Source: Streptomyces viridochromogenes (lineage in GTDB: Bacteria; Actinomycetota; Actinomycetes; Streptomycetales; Streptomycetaceae). Taken from it: a DNA stretch of 64,000 bases. The DNA lies in NCBI RefSeq assembly GCF_001270495.1, contig NZ_LGUR01000265.1:1-64000 (forward strand), written 5' to 3'. Shown here piece after piece: positions 1-7,739 of the stretch. Position numbers and translations under genes: made by a program. The first letter of the stretch is position 1. The number at the start of each line of letters is the position of its first letter. The notes beneath the pieces were generated by a model. The model saw only the letters and a program-made list of their open reading frames with translations, was not told where the DNA came from and searched no databases.

Positions 1-1149
1 CAACCCGCCTCCCCCGCCTCTCCCGCTCCTCCCGCCTCCCCCGACGCCGCCCTCATCCGCCGGACGATGGCCGAGATCGGGCCTGTGGCCGACAAGGTCA
101 CCTCCTACTTCTACGCGCTGCTCTTCGTCCGCCACCCCGATCTGCGGTCCCTGTTCCCGGCCGCGATGGACACCCAGCGGGACCGGCTGCTGAAGGCGCT
201 GCTCACCGCGGCCGAGCACATCGACAACACCCCTGTTCTCGTCGACTACCTGCGCAACCTCGGCCGCGGTCATCGCAAGTACGGCACCCGGGCCGAGCAC
301 TACCCGGCCGTCGGAGAGTGCCTCATCGGCGCGCTGAGCAAGTACGCCGCCGGTATCTGGGACGGCGAAACAGAGGCCGCCTGGGTCCGGACGTACACGA
401 CGATCTCGCAGGTCATGATCGACGCGGCGGCGGCAGACGAACTGCGTGCCCCCGCCTGGTGGTACGCGGAGGTCGTGTCACACGACCTGAGAACGTCGGA
501 CGTGGCGGTCCTCACCGTCCGCCCCGACCAGCCCTACCCCTTCCTCGCCGGGCAGTACACGAGCGTGGAGACGCCCTGGTGGCCCAGGATCTGGCGGCAC
601 TACTCCTTCGCCTCCTCGCCCCGCTCGGACGGCCTGCTGACGTTCCATGTGAAGGCCGTGCCCGCGGGCTGGGTCTCCAATGCGCTGGTGCATCGCGCCC
701 GGCCGGGCGACATCATCCGGCTCGGGCCGCCGGCCGGTTCGATGACCGTGGACCACACCACCGACAGCGGTCTGCTCTGCCTGGGCGGAGGCACCGGCAT
801 AGCGCCCATCAAGGCATTGGTCGAGGACGTCGCCGAGCACGGCGACCGGCGATCGGTCGAGGTCTTCTACGGCGCCCGCTCCGACCAGGACCTGTACGAC
901 ATCGACACCATGCTCAGGCTCAAGCAGTCCCACCCCTGGCTGGAGGTCCGCCCGGTGGTGGACCGGCACGGACTGCTCCAGCTCCCCGAAGCCATACGCC
1001 AGTACGGGCCCTGGACCGAGTACGACGCCTATGTCTCCGGACCGCCCGGCATGATCCGCAGCGGCGTGGACGCGTTGCGAGACGTCGGCATCCCGTCCGA
1101 ACGCATACGCCATGACTCGGTGGAGGAACTCGTCGTCACCGGGGACTGA
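1..1149 (+). CDS. flavohaemoglobin-type oxidoreductase, 5' end cut by window edge
   Basis: The frame is open to the first base of the window, so the true start lies upstream; the first in-frame ATG is at 67 but sits inside the globin helix region. The N-terminal ~130 residues are a globin domain (conserved FY..LF..HPD..LFP and a later tryptophan-rich helix), followed by a ferredoxin-reductase-like FAD domain (RHYSFASSP flavin motif) and an NAD-binding domain (GGGTGIAPI, then CGP-like SGPPGM near the end). Family members oxidise nitric oxide to nitrate or reduce haem iron using NAD(P)H in the cytoplasm. It stands alone, convergent with the NUDIX gene after it. Nitric oxide dioxygenase activity is inferred from the family and is not proved by the sequence. 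Confidence 0.88.
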   Translation, partial: QPASPASPAPPASPDAALIRRTMAEIGPVADKVTSYFYALLFVRHPDLRSLFPAAMDTQRDRLLKALLTAAEHIDNTPVLVDYLRNLGRGHRKYGTRAEHYPAVGECLIGALSKYAAGIWDGETEAAWVRTYTTISQVMIDAAAADELRAPAWWYAEVVSHDLRTSDVAVLTVRPDQPYPFLAGQYTSVETPWWPRIWRHYSFASSPRSDGLLTFHVKAVPAGWVSNALVHRARPGDIIRLGPPAGSMTVDHTTDSGLLCLGGGTGIAPIKALVEDVAEHGDRRSVEVFYGARSDQDLYDIDTMLRLKQSHPWLEVRPVVDRHGLLQLPEAIRQYGPWTEYDAYVSGPPGMIRSGVDALRDVGIPSERIRHDSVEELVVTGD

Positions 1150-1184
1150 CGAGCCCTCTGCGCAGTCGAAGCGACGGGGCGGTA

Positions 1185-1667
1185 TCAGCCCAAGTCCGGT
1201 GCGTGCATCGCGCGGACGCCCTCGATGTTCCCGTCGAGGTAGTGCCGCAGCGAGAGCGGTACGAGATGGACGGACGCGATCCCGACCCGAGTGAACGGCA
1301 CCCGCACGATCTCGTACTCGCCGATGGGTTCGTCCACTTCGGGTCCGTGCCGCAAGGACGGGTCCATGGACCCCAGGCGGCAGACGAAGAAGTGCTGCAC
1401 CTTCACACCGGTCGCTCCACCGTCCTCGCCGATGTGCTCGACGGTGTCGACGAAGCAGGGCACCACGTCGGTGATCTTGGCGCCAAGCTCCTCGTACACC
1501 TCGCGGTGCAGGGCGTCGACAACAGTCGTGTCGGTCGGCTCGACCCCACCACCGGGTGTGAGCCAGTAGGGATCCATGCCGGGCTTGGTGCGCTTGATGA
1601 GGATCAGGTCGTCGCCGTCCAGCAAAACGGCGCGGGCGGTGCGCTTGACCACGGGTCGGACGGTCAT
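1185..1667 (-). CDS. NUDIX hydrolase
   Basis: A 160-residue protein with a single NUDIX fold. The box reads GGGVEP, then REVYEELGA, so the catalytic REUXEEXG core is intact although the first glutamate of the full box is a threonine. Such enzymes hydrolyse nucleoside diphosphate-linked compounds with Mg2+; the substrate cannot be read from the sequence. The frame stays open upstream to 1838, but the ATG at 1667 begins the conserved fold and the extra residues look like translated intergenic repeat. No clear ribosome site precedes 1667. A parS-like site lies 22-35 bases upstream of the start. Confidence 0.85.
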   Translation of the reverse strand: MTVRPVVKRTARAVLLDGDDLILIKRTKPGMDPYWLTPGGGVEPTDTTVVDALHREVYEELGAKITDVVPCFVDTVEHIGEDGGATGVKVQHFFVCRLGSMDPSLRHGPEVDEPIGEYEIVRVPFTRVGIASVHLVPLSLRHYLDGNIEGVRAMHAPDLG

Positions 1668-1688
1668 GGGAGAAATGTGGCCCGGCTG

Positions 1689-1702
1689 GTTCCACGTGAA
1701 AC
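1689..1702. promoter_or_regulatory. parS-like ParB binding site
   Basis: GTTCCACGTGAAAC differs at one base from the Streptomyces parS core GTTTCACGTGAAAC. It is intergenic, just upstream of the NUDIX start. Confidence 0.6.
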
Positions 1703-1753
1703 ATCGCGAACCGTCACTGGTCGAGCTCACGGTGTGATGGCCCTGCAAACCCT

Positions 1754-1936
1754 GCTCGGACCCGTTGCGAAACCGGCTCGGACCCGCTGGGAAAGCTGCT
1801 CGGACCCGCTGAGAAGCCGGCTCAGACCTGGTTGGCAACCGCTACTCAAGACCCGGTCGGGAACCGCTGCTCAATACCCCCTCGGAAGCGGGTGCTCAAG
1901 CCCGGTCGGAGGCCAGTGCTCAGGCCCAGTCGGAAG
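1754..1936. repeat. degenerate tandem repeat, ~8 units of 22-25 bp
   Basis: Units begin (G)CTCGGACCCG or (G)CTCAAGACCC and end near GGGAACCG or GGAAGC. The three best copies start at 1754, 1776 and 1798 with an exact 22-base period; later copies drift to 24-25 bases and run into the last codons of the LysR gene. The array fills the gap between the LysR stop and the NUDIX gene. Function is unknown. Confidence 0.75.
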
Positions 1937-2825
1937 CTGCCCGCAAGAGCCACTCATGGGCCCGCGCGATATGCGGCATCGCCAGCGTGCCGGTGCGGAC
2001 CACCAGGAAGTATGTCCGCAGCGGTGGCACCGGCGGATCGTGCAGGGTGACGACGTCGCCGCGCTCCAGGGCGGCCGCGCACAGATAGCGGGGCAACACC
2101 GCCAGCCCCGCCCCTGCGACCGCACAGGCGAGGACCGCGCGCAGGTCGGGGACGATCACGGTGCCGGGGGCGGCGGGACGGGAGTCGTAGACCGAAGCCC
2201 AGTAGCGGGAGACGAAGGGGAGGGACTCGTGCACCTCCACGACCGGGATGTCCTCCAGCGCACGCGCCCCCTTGCGGCACAGCGTCCCCGAGCTGATCCG
2301 GTCCTCCCAGCGGGGAGCGGCCACGAGGACATGCTCCTCGTCGCAGAGCGGAGTCGCCGTGAGCAGCGCGCCGCGCGGACGGGCCGTACTGATGGCCAGA
2401 TCGTGATGCCCGGCGGCCAACCCCTCCAGGGTTTCCTCGGCATTGCCGAAGGACGTACGCAGCGCGAAGCCCTGGCCGTCCTCGCCGGTCAGTTCGGTGA
2501 GCGCGGGCAGCGCCCGCTCGGCGGTGAACTCAGGGGGTCCGGCGAGGTGCAGCGTGCGTAAGGAGGACTCGTCGTCGAGGCCCGTCTCGGTGATCTCCAC
2601 CAGGGCGTCGAGATGCGGCGCGGCCTTGTGGGCGAGCTCGTCGCCCATGGTCGTGGGCGTTACCCCGCGGGCCTGCCGTAGGAAGAGGGGACGGCCCAGC
2701 TGCCGTTCCAGAGTGCGGATCTGCGAGGTCACGGCCGGCTGCGACAGCCCGAGCAGCGCGGCGGCGCGGGTGAAGGAACCAGCCCGGTGCACGGTCACAA
2801 AAGTGCGCAACAAGGCCAGATCCAT
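1920..2825 (-). CDS. LysR-family transcriptional regulator
   Basis: A 301-residue regulator of usual LysR length. Residues 1-60 form the winged helix-turn-helix (LRTFVTVHRAGSFTRAAALL, then LSQPAVTSQIRTLERQLG), followed by a type 2 periplasmic-binding-like effector domain from about residue 90. The start at 2825 has a GGGAGGG ribosome site. These proteins bind DNA as tetramers and usually control a neighbouring gene; the Cys/Met-type lyase upstream points the same way and ends in a strong hairpin, so the regulator probably has its own promoter in 2826-2975. The effector is unknown. Confidence 0.93.
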   Translation of the reverse strand: MDLALLRTFVTVHRAGSFTRAAALLGLSQPAVTSQIRTLERQLGRPLFLRQARGVTPTTMGDELAHKAAPHLDALVEITETGLDDESSLRTLHLAGPPEFTAERALPALTELTGEDGQGFALRTSFGNAEETLEGLAAGHHDLAISTARPRGALLTATPLCDEEHVLVAAPRWEDRISSGTLCRKGARALEDIPVVEVHESLPFVSRYWASVYDSRPAAPGTVIVPDLRAVLACAVAGAGLAVLPRYLCAAALERGDVVTLHDPPVPPLRTYFLVVRTGTLAMPHIARAHEWLLRAASDWA

Positions 2826-2975
2826 GCCGCACCCTCCCCTTCCCCGCCCTTCTCTCCACCCCCCAGGGCAGGGCCCAACTATAAATAAGTCGATAGGTCG
2901 CTGTCGCTACTGTGATTGGACACTGACAGAGAGTCAACTAGCCTTGTTCGCGCGGTTCTTCGCGCGCGGAACCGA

Positions 2976-3014
2976 GGGCGGTCCGAGCCACGAGGGGGGA
3001 GGCTCGGACCGCCC
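2976..3014 (-). terminator. hairpin terminator of the ptpA/PLP enzyme operon
   Basis: A perfect 14-base inverted repeat (GGGCGGTCCGAGCC and its complement, arms 2976-2989 and 3001-3014) with an 11-base loop begins 44 bases past the stop of the PLP enzyme on the minus strand. No T tract follows, as is usual for Streptomyces terminators. Confidence 0.8.
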
Positions 3015-3057
3015 GTTCTCCATGACCGGGCACTGATGGACGCGGGGGCGGACCCGG

Positions 3058-4212
3058 TCACTGAGCCGATTCGTCCAGCGCACGCAGCACATCCGCCACC
3101 AGATCCTCGGGATCCTCGGCACCGACCGACATACGGATGAAGCCCTCCGGCACGGCGTCGCCGCCCCAGCGTCCGCGCCGCTCGGCCGTCGAACGCACCC
3201 CGCCGAAGCTGGTCGCGTCGTCGACGAGCCGCAGTGCCTCCAGGAAACGCTCGGCACGCGCGCGCGTGGGCAGCGTGAAGGACACCACGCAGCCGTAGCG
3301 CCGCATCTGCTGCGAGGCGATCTTGTGCGAGGGGTCGCCGGGCAGCCCCGGATAGCGCACCCCGAGCTCCTCCGGCCAGTCCCGCAGCGCCTCCGCGACA
3401 GCGAGGGCATTGGCGTTCTGCCGCTCCACCCGCAGCTGGAGCGTGGCGAGGGAACGGTGCGCGAGCCAGGCCTCCATGGGCCCCGGAATCGCACCGACGA
3501 TCTTGCGCCAACGCCGTACGCCGGCCATGGCGCCGGCGTCGCGGCCGGTGACGTATCCCAGCAGCACGTCGCCATGTCCCGTCAGCTGCTTGGTGCCGCT
3601 GGCCACCGAGAAGTCCGCGCCGAGCTCCAGCGGACGCTGCCCGAGCGGCGTCGCGAGCGTGTTGTCGACGGCGACGAGGGCGCCACGCGCGTGTGCCGCT
3701 TCGACGAGCCGCCGGACGTCGCACACGTCGAGACCGGGGTTGGACGGGGTCTCGATCCACAGCAGCTTCGCGCCGTCCAAGGCGCCGAGCTGGGCGTCCC
3801 CGCCGGTCGGCGCCGTGCGCACCTCGATGCCGTACGCCTCCAACTGGGCACGCACCAGGGGCAGCGCCTGGTAGCCGTCGCCGGGCAGGACGACCGCGTC
3901 CCCGGCCCGCAGCTGGGAGAAGAGCACCGACGACGTGGCGGCCATGCCCGACGCGAAGACCAGCGTTTCGACACCGGCCTCCCCCGGCGCCTCCAGCTCG
4001 CCGATGGCGCGCTCCAAGTGAGTCCAGGTCGGGTTCTCGTCGCGGCCGTAGGTGTACGGTCCGGTGGGCTCGCCCGGCAGGTGGTAGTGGGCGGCGAACA
4101 CGGGACCCGGCAGGGTCGGCTCGTACTTGACCGCCTCGGGCAGCCCGGCCCGCACCGCGCGCGTGCCGTCCCCGTCGCCGGAATGCAGCCCCTGAGAACC
4201 CGTACCGCTCAT
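3058..4212 (-). CDS. cystathionine gamma-lyase-like PLP enzyme
   Basis: A 384-residue member of the Cys/Met metabolism PLP family (fold type I). The PLP lysine is K208 in SGTKQLTGHGD; SGMAATSS near residue 88 is the phosphate-binding region and IETPSNPG near 153 is the conserved substrate loop. Members catalyse gamma- or beta-elimination or replacement on cystathionine, homocysteine or methionine; lyase is the likelier assignment. The start at 4212 overlaps the ptpA stop in ATGA, so the two genes are translationally coupled. Transcription ends at the hairpin at 2976-3014. Confidence 0.9.
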   Translation of the reverse strand: MSGTGSQGLHSGDGDGTRAVRAGLPEAVKYEPTLPGPVFAAHYHLPGEPTGPYTYGRDENPTWTHLERAIGELEAPGEAGVETLVFASGMAATSSVLFSQLRAGDAVVLPGDGYQALPLVRAQLEAYGIEVRTAPTGGDAQLGALDGAKLLWIETPSNPGLDVCDVRRLVEAAHARGALVAVDNTLATPLGQRPLELGADFSVASGTKQLTGHGDVLLGYVTGRDAGAMAGVRRWRKIVGAIPGPMEAWLAHRSLATLQLRVERQNANALAVAEALRDWPEELGVRYPGLPGDPSHKIASQQMRRYGCVVSFTLPTRARAERFLEALRLVDDATSFGGVRSTAERRGRWGGDAVPEGFIRMSVGAEDPEDLVADVLRALDESAQ

Positions 4213-4700
4213 GCCGCCCGTCCCTCCACCTGTTCGCGGACCTCGGCGAGGAGGCCCGTACTTGCCGCCTCCACCATCTCAAGGCACTCATCGAACCCGT
4301 CCCGGCCCCCGTAGTACGGGTCGGGAACATCGAGGTCGTCGCCCGCGCCGGGGTCGTAGGACCGGAGCAGCCGCACCTTTGCCGCGTCCTCCGGCGAGGG
4401 CGCGAGGAGTCGCAGGGCCTTGACGTGGCCGGCGTCGAGGGCGATGACGAGGTCGAGGCGGTCGAACCAGGACGTCTGGAACTGCCGGGCCGTGTGGCCG
4501 CTGTCGTAGCCGTGCTCCTCGAGGACGGAGACGGTACGCGGGTCGGCCGGGTCGCCCTCGTGCCAGCCGCCGGTGCCGGCACTGTCGACCTCCACCAGGC
4601 CGTCGAGTCCGGCCTCCGCCACGCGGGCGCGGAAGACGGACTCGGCCATGGGGGAGCGGCAGATGTTGCCGGTGCAGACGAAGCAGACGCGGTAGGTCAT
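4209..4700 (-). CDS. ptpA: low-molecular-weight protein tyrosine phosphatase PtpA
   Basis: A 163-residue phosphatase of usual LMW-PTP length. The P-loop CTGNICRS places the catalytic cysteine at C9 and the arginine at R15; the general acid is D127 in DPYY. PtpA in S. coelicolor has been linked to secondary metabolism when overexpressed. The gene lies 7 bases after the 4TM membrane protein and overlaps the PLP enzyme by four bases, so all three are probably one transcript. Intact motifs make phosphotyrosine phosphatase activity a firm assignment; cellular targets are unknown. Confidence 0.95.
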   Translation of the reverse strand: MTYRVCFVCTGNICRSPMAESVFRARVAEAGLDGLVEVDSAGTGGWHEGDPADPRTVSVLEEHGYDSGHTARQFQTSWFDRLDLVIALDAGHVKALRLLAPSPEDAAKVRLLRSYDPGAGDDLDVPDPYYGGRDGFDECLEMVEAASTGLLAEVREQVEGRAA

Positions 4701-4707
4701 CGGAAGC

Positions 4708-5085
4708 TCAGTCCCCGTCGGGCAGGACGACGTTCAGCGCCCAGGAGACGATGGAGATGATCAGGCCACCGAGTACGGCCGTCCAGAAACCCTCGACATG
4801 GAAGCTCAGATCGAACTTGTCGGCGAGCCACGAGGTCAGCAGCAGCATCAGCGCGTTGACGACCAGGGTGAACAGGCCGAGCGTCAGGATGAGCAGCGGG
4901 AGGCTGAGGAGCTTCACGACCGGCTTGACGACGAAGTTCACCAGGCCGAAGAGCAGCGCTACGAGGACCAGGGTTCCGATCTTCTTGCCCGTGCTGTCAC
5001 CGGTGAGGGTGATCTTGTCTATCAGCCAGACGGCGACCGCCAGGGCACCCGCGTTGGCGATCGTCTTGACTACGAAATTCTTCAT
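4708..5085 (-). CDS. 4TM phage holin family membrane protein
   Basis: A 125-residue protein with four predicted membrane helices (around residues 10-25, 38-55, 60-90 and 100-120) and the VNFVVKPVVKLLSLPL signature of the actinobacterial 4TM family annotated as phage holin family. Despite the family name it is a chromosomal housekeeping gene here, not a lysis gene: there is no endolysin nearby. The ATG at 5085 starts the first hydrophobic segment; the longer upstream frame overlaps the divergent cupin gene and is discarded. It leads the ptpA operon. Confidence 0.85.
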   Translation of the reverse strand: MKNFVVKTIANAGALAVAVWLIDKITLTGDSTGKKIGTLVLVALLFGLVNFVVKPVVKLLSLPLLILTLGLFTLVVNALMLLLTSWLADKFDLSFHVEGFWTAVLGGLIISIVSWALNVVLPDGD

Positions 5086-5145
5086 GTGTCTGATCGTGGC
5101 AGACGAGATCGGACACCAACACGGGTACGAGGGCGGACAAGAGCG

Positions 5146-5463
5146 ATGAAGGCTTTCCGGCTGGACGAACTGGAGGCGGAGCGCGCCGCCAACGAGGGCG
5201 CCTACCTGCAGTTTCTGCGGGAGCGCAACATGTCGGTCGGTCTGTACGCGCTCAATGCCGGAGAGCATGATCCACAGAAGCCGCACAATCAGGACGAGGT
5301 CTACTTCGTTGTGAGTGGCCGCGCCCACATCACCGTCGGTATGGAGACCACACAGGTGGCGCGCGGCAGCGTGGTGTACGTGCCTGCCGGGGTGGCCCAC
5401 CGGTTCCACCACATCAGCGAGGACCTGAGGGTGCTGGTGATGTTCTCTCCACCCGAGAGCTGA
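5146..5463 (+). CDS. small cupin-domain protein
   Basis: A 105-residue single-cupin protein. Metal-binding cupin motifs are visible: KPHNQDEVYFVVSG (motif 1, H and E ligands) and VPAGVAHRFHHI (motif 2, H ligands). It starts 60 bases from the divergent 4TM protein; the in-frame extension back to 4798 runs through that gene and is not real. It could be a small metal-dependent enzyme or a binding protein; no substrate is evident. Confidence 0.85.
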   Translation: MKAFRLDELEAERAANEGAYLQFLRERNMSVGLYALNAGEHDPQKPHNQDEVYFVVSGRAHITVGMETTQVARGSVVYVPAGVAHRFHHISEDLRVLVMFSPPES

Positions 5464-5564
5464 CCTTTGGCCTCGGGGTTCCCTAGGGGATCGATCAGGG
5501 GAGGACAAGGGCTGCGAGGCCCCCGCCGGGGCACCTGCCGGACCTAGCATCGAGGGCAGGGAAT

Positions 5565-5639
5565 CAGCGGCTTCGGTCGCAGAGGCTTCGGTCTCAGCAG
5601 ATTCGAAGTCAGCGGATCCGTGGTCAGCGGATTCGACAT
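5565..5639. repeat. five tandem 15-bp units
   Basis: Five consecutive 15-base units follow the pattern CAGCGGATTCGNNNT, starting at 5565, 5580, 5595, 5610 and 5625, each differing at several positions. They lie in the leader region of the DUF5326-like gene, ending 46 bases before its start. Confidence 0.7.
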
Positions 5640-5685
5640 ATCAGAACCCGGCGCAGAGACGGGCGGAGAGGTAAGGACGAGGGCG

Positions 5686-5898
5686 ATGCGTGAAATCTTC
5701 GCAGGACTGCCGTGGTGGGTTAAGTGGATCGCGGTGCCGGTCATCGCCCTGGTCGTGTTCGGCGGGCTGATAGCCAGCGTCGTCGGGTTCGTCATCGGAC
5801 TGCTCTTCAAGGTGCTGGTCTTCGTGGCACTGGTCGGTGGACTGATCTACGTCGTACGGAAGTTCACATCGAGCTCCTCGTCACGCAGCGACTGGTGA
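5686..5898 (+). CDS. small membrane protein, DUF5326-like
   Basis: A 70-residue protein. It begins with an amphipathic segment (MREIFAGLPWWVKWIAVPV), continues with two hydrophobic helices (residues ~12-35 and ~38-57) and ends in a serine-rich tail. Proteins of this size and sequence are conserved in streptomycetes without known function. The ATG at 5686 follows a purine-rich stretch; the in-frame start at 5620 would translate the 15-bp repeats and is less likely. Confidence 0.75.
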   Translation: MREIFAGLPWWVKWIAVPVIALVVFGGLIASVVGFVIGLLFKVLVFVALVGGLIYVVRKFTSSSSSRSDW

Positions 5899-6113
5899 GG
5901 GCCACGAGGGCCACGAGGGCCGTGGGGACCGGCGGGCGGTAACAGGAATCACTGGTTCCCTCGGGCGAGGGAAGTTTTCCGGGCAGGGCGTCTGCGAGCG
6001 GTGGCTGACGAATAGAGTCCGGAAATCGACGCGGGGACGCCCCCGCGAGCGGCGTGCACCCCCATCCCGTGTTCCCCCGCACGGGCTCCCCCCTCGCGCT
6101 TCGGGAGTGACCC

Positions 6114-6974
6114 TTGGCCACGGTTGACACCGCACCCTCAGACCCCCACGCCCCCCTCGGGAGGCCGCATTCCTCCGTACCCCAGGTCCCGCGGCAGGCC
6201 TCCCCGACGTCCCCCCGGCAGCCACATTCCGCGACGCTCATCGGATCCGTCCAGCGGGCGATGCGCCTGCTGGAGTGTGTCGCCGAGCACGACTACGGCG
6301 CTCCCGCCAAGCAACTCGCCCGTGAGACCGGCCTGGCGCTGCCCACGGCCTACCACCTGTTGCGCACGTTGGTCCACGAAGGCTATCTGCGCCGGGACAA
6401 AGGGCTGTTCTTCCTCGGTGACGCGGCTGTACGGCTGAGCAGCAGCGGAGCCCAGCAGAAACGTCGCAGCACGGTCGCCGACGCGCTCGCTCAATGGCGT
6501 GACGCCATCGGTGTCCCCGTTTACTACGCCCAGTACCGCGACGGTGAGATCGAGGTCATGTGCGTCTCGGACACCCCGGGCATTCCCGCGGTCGAGGAAT
6601 GGGCCGACTTCCGGGAGACCGGCCACGCGCACGCCATCGGGCAGTGCCTGCTCTCCCAGCTGGACGACGACGCCCGCCGCGATCACCTCGACCGCCATCC
6701 CGTGCAGTCCATCACCCCGTACACCGTGCGCGACAGCCGCACCCTGCTACGGCGGCTTGAACGGACCCGCCGGATGGAGCCGGTGACCGAGCGCCAGGAG
6801 TACGCGCTGGGCACGGTGTGCGCGGCGATCCCGATCACGGTGGGCACCACGGCCGCCACGATGGCCATTTCCCTGCCCGTCCATCAGGCCGACCGGCTGC
6901 TGTCGGCGGCTCGGCAACTGCAGGACGAGATGGGACGGCTCCTGGGGTCACTCGCGATCTCTATCAGTATCTGA
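6114..6974 (+). CDS. ssgR: IclR-family regulator SsgR
   Basis: A 286-residue IclR-type regulator. The winged HTH is at residues ~43-105 (GSVQRAMRLLECV, then AKQLARETGLALPTAYHLLRTL), followed by an IclR effector domain. It lies directly upstream of ssgA in the same direction, which is the arrangement of ssgR-ssgA in S. coelicolor, where SsgR is required for ssgA transcription. The start used is TTG at 6114, preceded by GGGAG; the first ~40 residues are Pro/Ser-rich and poorly conserved, so a later start is possible. Confidence 0.9.
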   Translation: MATVDTAPSDPHAPLGRPHSSVPQVPRQASPTSPRQPHSATLIGSVQRAMRLLECVAEHDYGAPAKQLARETGLALPTAYHLLRTLVHEGYLRRDKGLFFLGDAAVRLSSSGAQQKRRSTVADALAQWRDAIGVPVYYAQYRDGEIEVMCVSDTPGIPAVEEWADFRETGHAHAIGQCLLSQLDDDARRDHLDRHPVQSITPYTVRDSRTLLRRLERTRRMEPVTERQEYALGTVCAAIPITVGTTAATMAISLPVHQADRLLSAARQLQDEMGRLLGSLAISISI

Positions 6975-7099
6975 AAACTCACTCCTTGTGATCTCTCGTG
7001 TACGTTCAGCAAGATTCCACCAGTGTCGGGGCACCCTTCCCGGCCAGTCGACGGCAACCGACGGGGTAGGCGATGCGCGAGTCCGTAGAGGCAGAGGTC

Positions 7100-7510
7100 A
7101 TGATGAGCTTTCTCGTGTCCGAGGAGCTCTCCTTCCGCATCCCGGTGGAGTTGCGCTACGAGACCTGTGATCCCTATGCCGTACGGCTGACCTTCCACCT
7201 GCCCGGCGATGCCCCTGTGACCTGGGCGTTCGGCCGGGAGCTGCTGGTCGACGGGGTGGGCAGGCCCTGCGGGGAGGGAGATGTGCGCGTCTCACCGGCC
7301 GGCTCCGAAACCCTGGGTGACGTGCTGATCCGCCTTCAGGTCGGTGCCGACCAGGCGCTGTTCCGGTCCTCGGTGGCGCCGCTCGTGGCCTTCCTCGACC
7401 GCACCGACAAGCTTGTGCCGCTCGGCCAGGAGGGCGCGCTCGCCGACTTCGACGCCCACCTCGACGAGGCCCTGGACCGCATCCTGGCGGAGGAGCAGAG
7501 CGCGGGCTGA
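7100..7510 (+). CDS. ssgA: sporulation-specific cell division activator SsgA
   Basis: A SsgA-like protein of 136 residues if started at 7100; an in-frame ATG at 7073 would give 145. It contains the family signatures VTWAFGRELL, IRLQVGADQALFR and APLVAFLDRTD. SsgA-like proteins occur in morphologically complex actinomycetes; SsgA activates sporulation-specific septation, localising SsgB and so FtsZ. GAGG precedes the ATGATG at 7100/7103. Regulation by the upstream SsgR is established in S. coelicolor. The gene ends in a strong hairpin. Confidence 0.95.
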   Translation: MMSFLVSEELSFRIPVELRYETCDPYAVRLTFHLPGDAPVTWAFGRELLVDGVGRPCGEGDVRVSPAGSETLGDVLIRLQVGADQALFRSSVAPLVAFLDRTDKLVPLGQEGALADFDAHLDEALDRILAEEQSAG

Positions 7511-7553
7511 AGCGTTACGGCAGCCGGGGCGAGGGGGAGGCGTAACGCTTCAG
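7507..7553 (+). terminator. ssgA terminator hairpin
   Basis: A perfect 13-base inverted repeat, CTGAAGCGTTACG with its complement at 7541-7553, has a 21-base loop and begins at the ssgA stop codon. It separates ssgA from the convergent yibE/F gene. Confidence 0.85.
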
Positions 7554-7654
7554 CGGGTGTGCAAGGGGCGCGTGGGAGCGCTTCCGCCCCGCTGGATGTG
7601 CTTCGCGCTCCGCCGGACGGGCGGAGCCTGCCGCCCAGGTTGGGCGTTCTTTCC

Positions 7655-7726
7655 CGTCACCGTCACCGTCACCGTCACCGTCACCGTCACCGTCACCGTC
7701 ACCGTCACCGTCACCGTCACCGTCAC
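7655..7726. repeat. hexanucleotide tract (CGTCAC)12
   Basis: Twelve perfect copies of CGTCAC run from 7655 to 7726. A nearby 12-base match (CGTCACCGCTTC at 7721 and 7738) places a last partial duplication at the stop codon of the yibE/F gene. Because the period is a multiple of three, both strands give Val-Thr open frames, which are not genes. Confidence 0.95.
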
Positions 7727-7739
7727 CGCTTCGTGACCG

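Noticed and set aside
658..672. CCATGTGAAGGCC as a parS-like site
   Set aside because: It shares too few bases with the 14-mer and lies within conserved flavohaemoglobin coding sequence.
4708..5085. Phage-derived holin
   Set aside because: The family name is historical; there are no phage genes near and the protein is in the ptpA operon.
4798..5145. N-terminal extension of the cupin protein
   Set aside because: It lies antisense to the 4TM membrane protein gene, and the cupin starts at ATG 5146.
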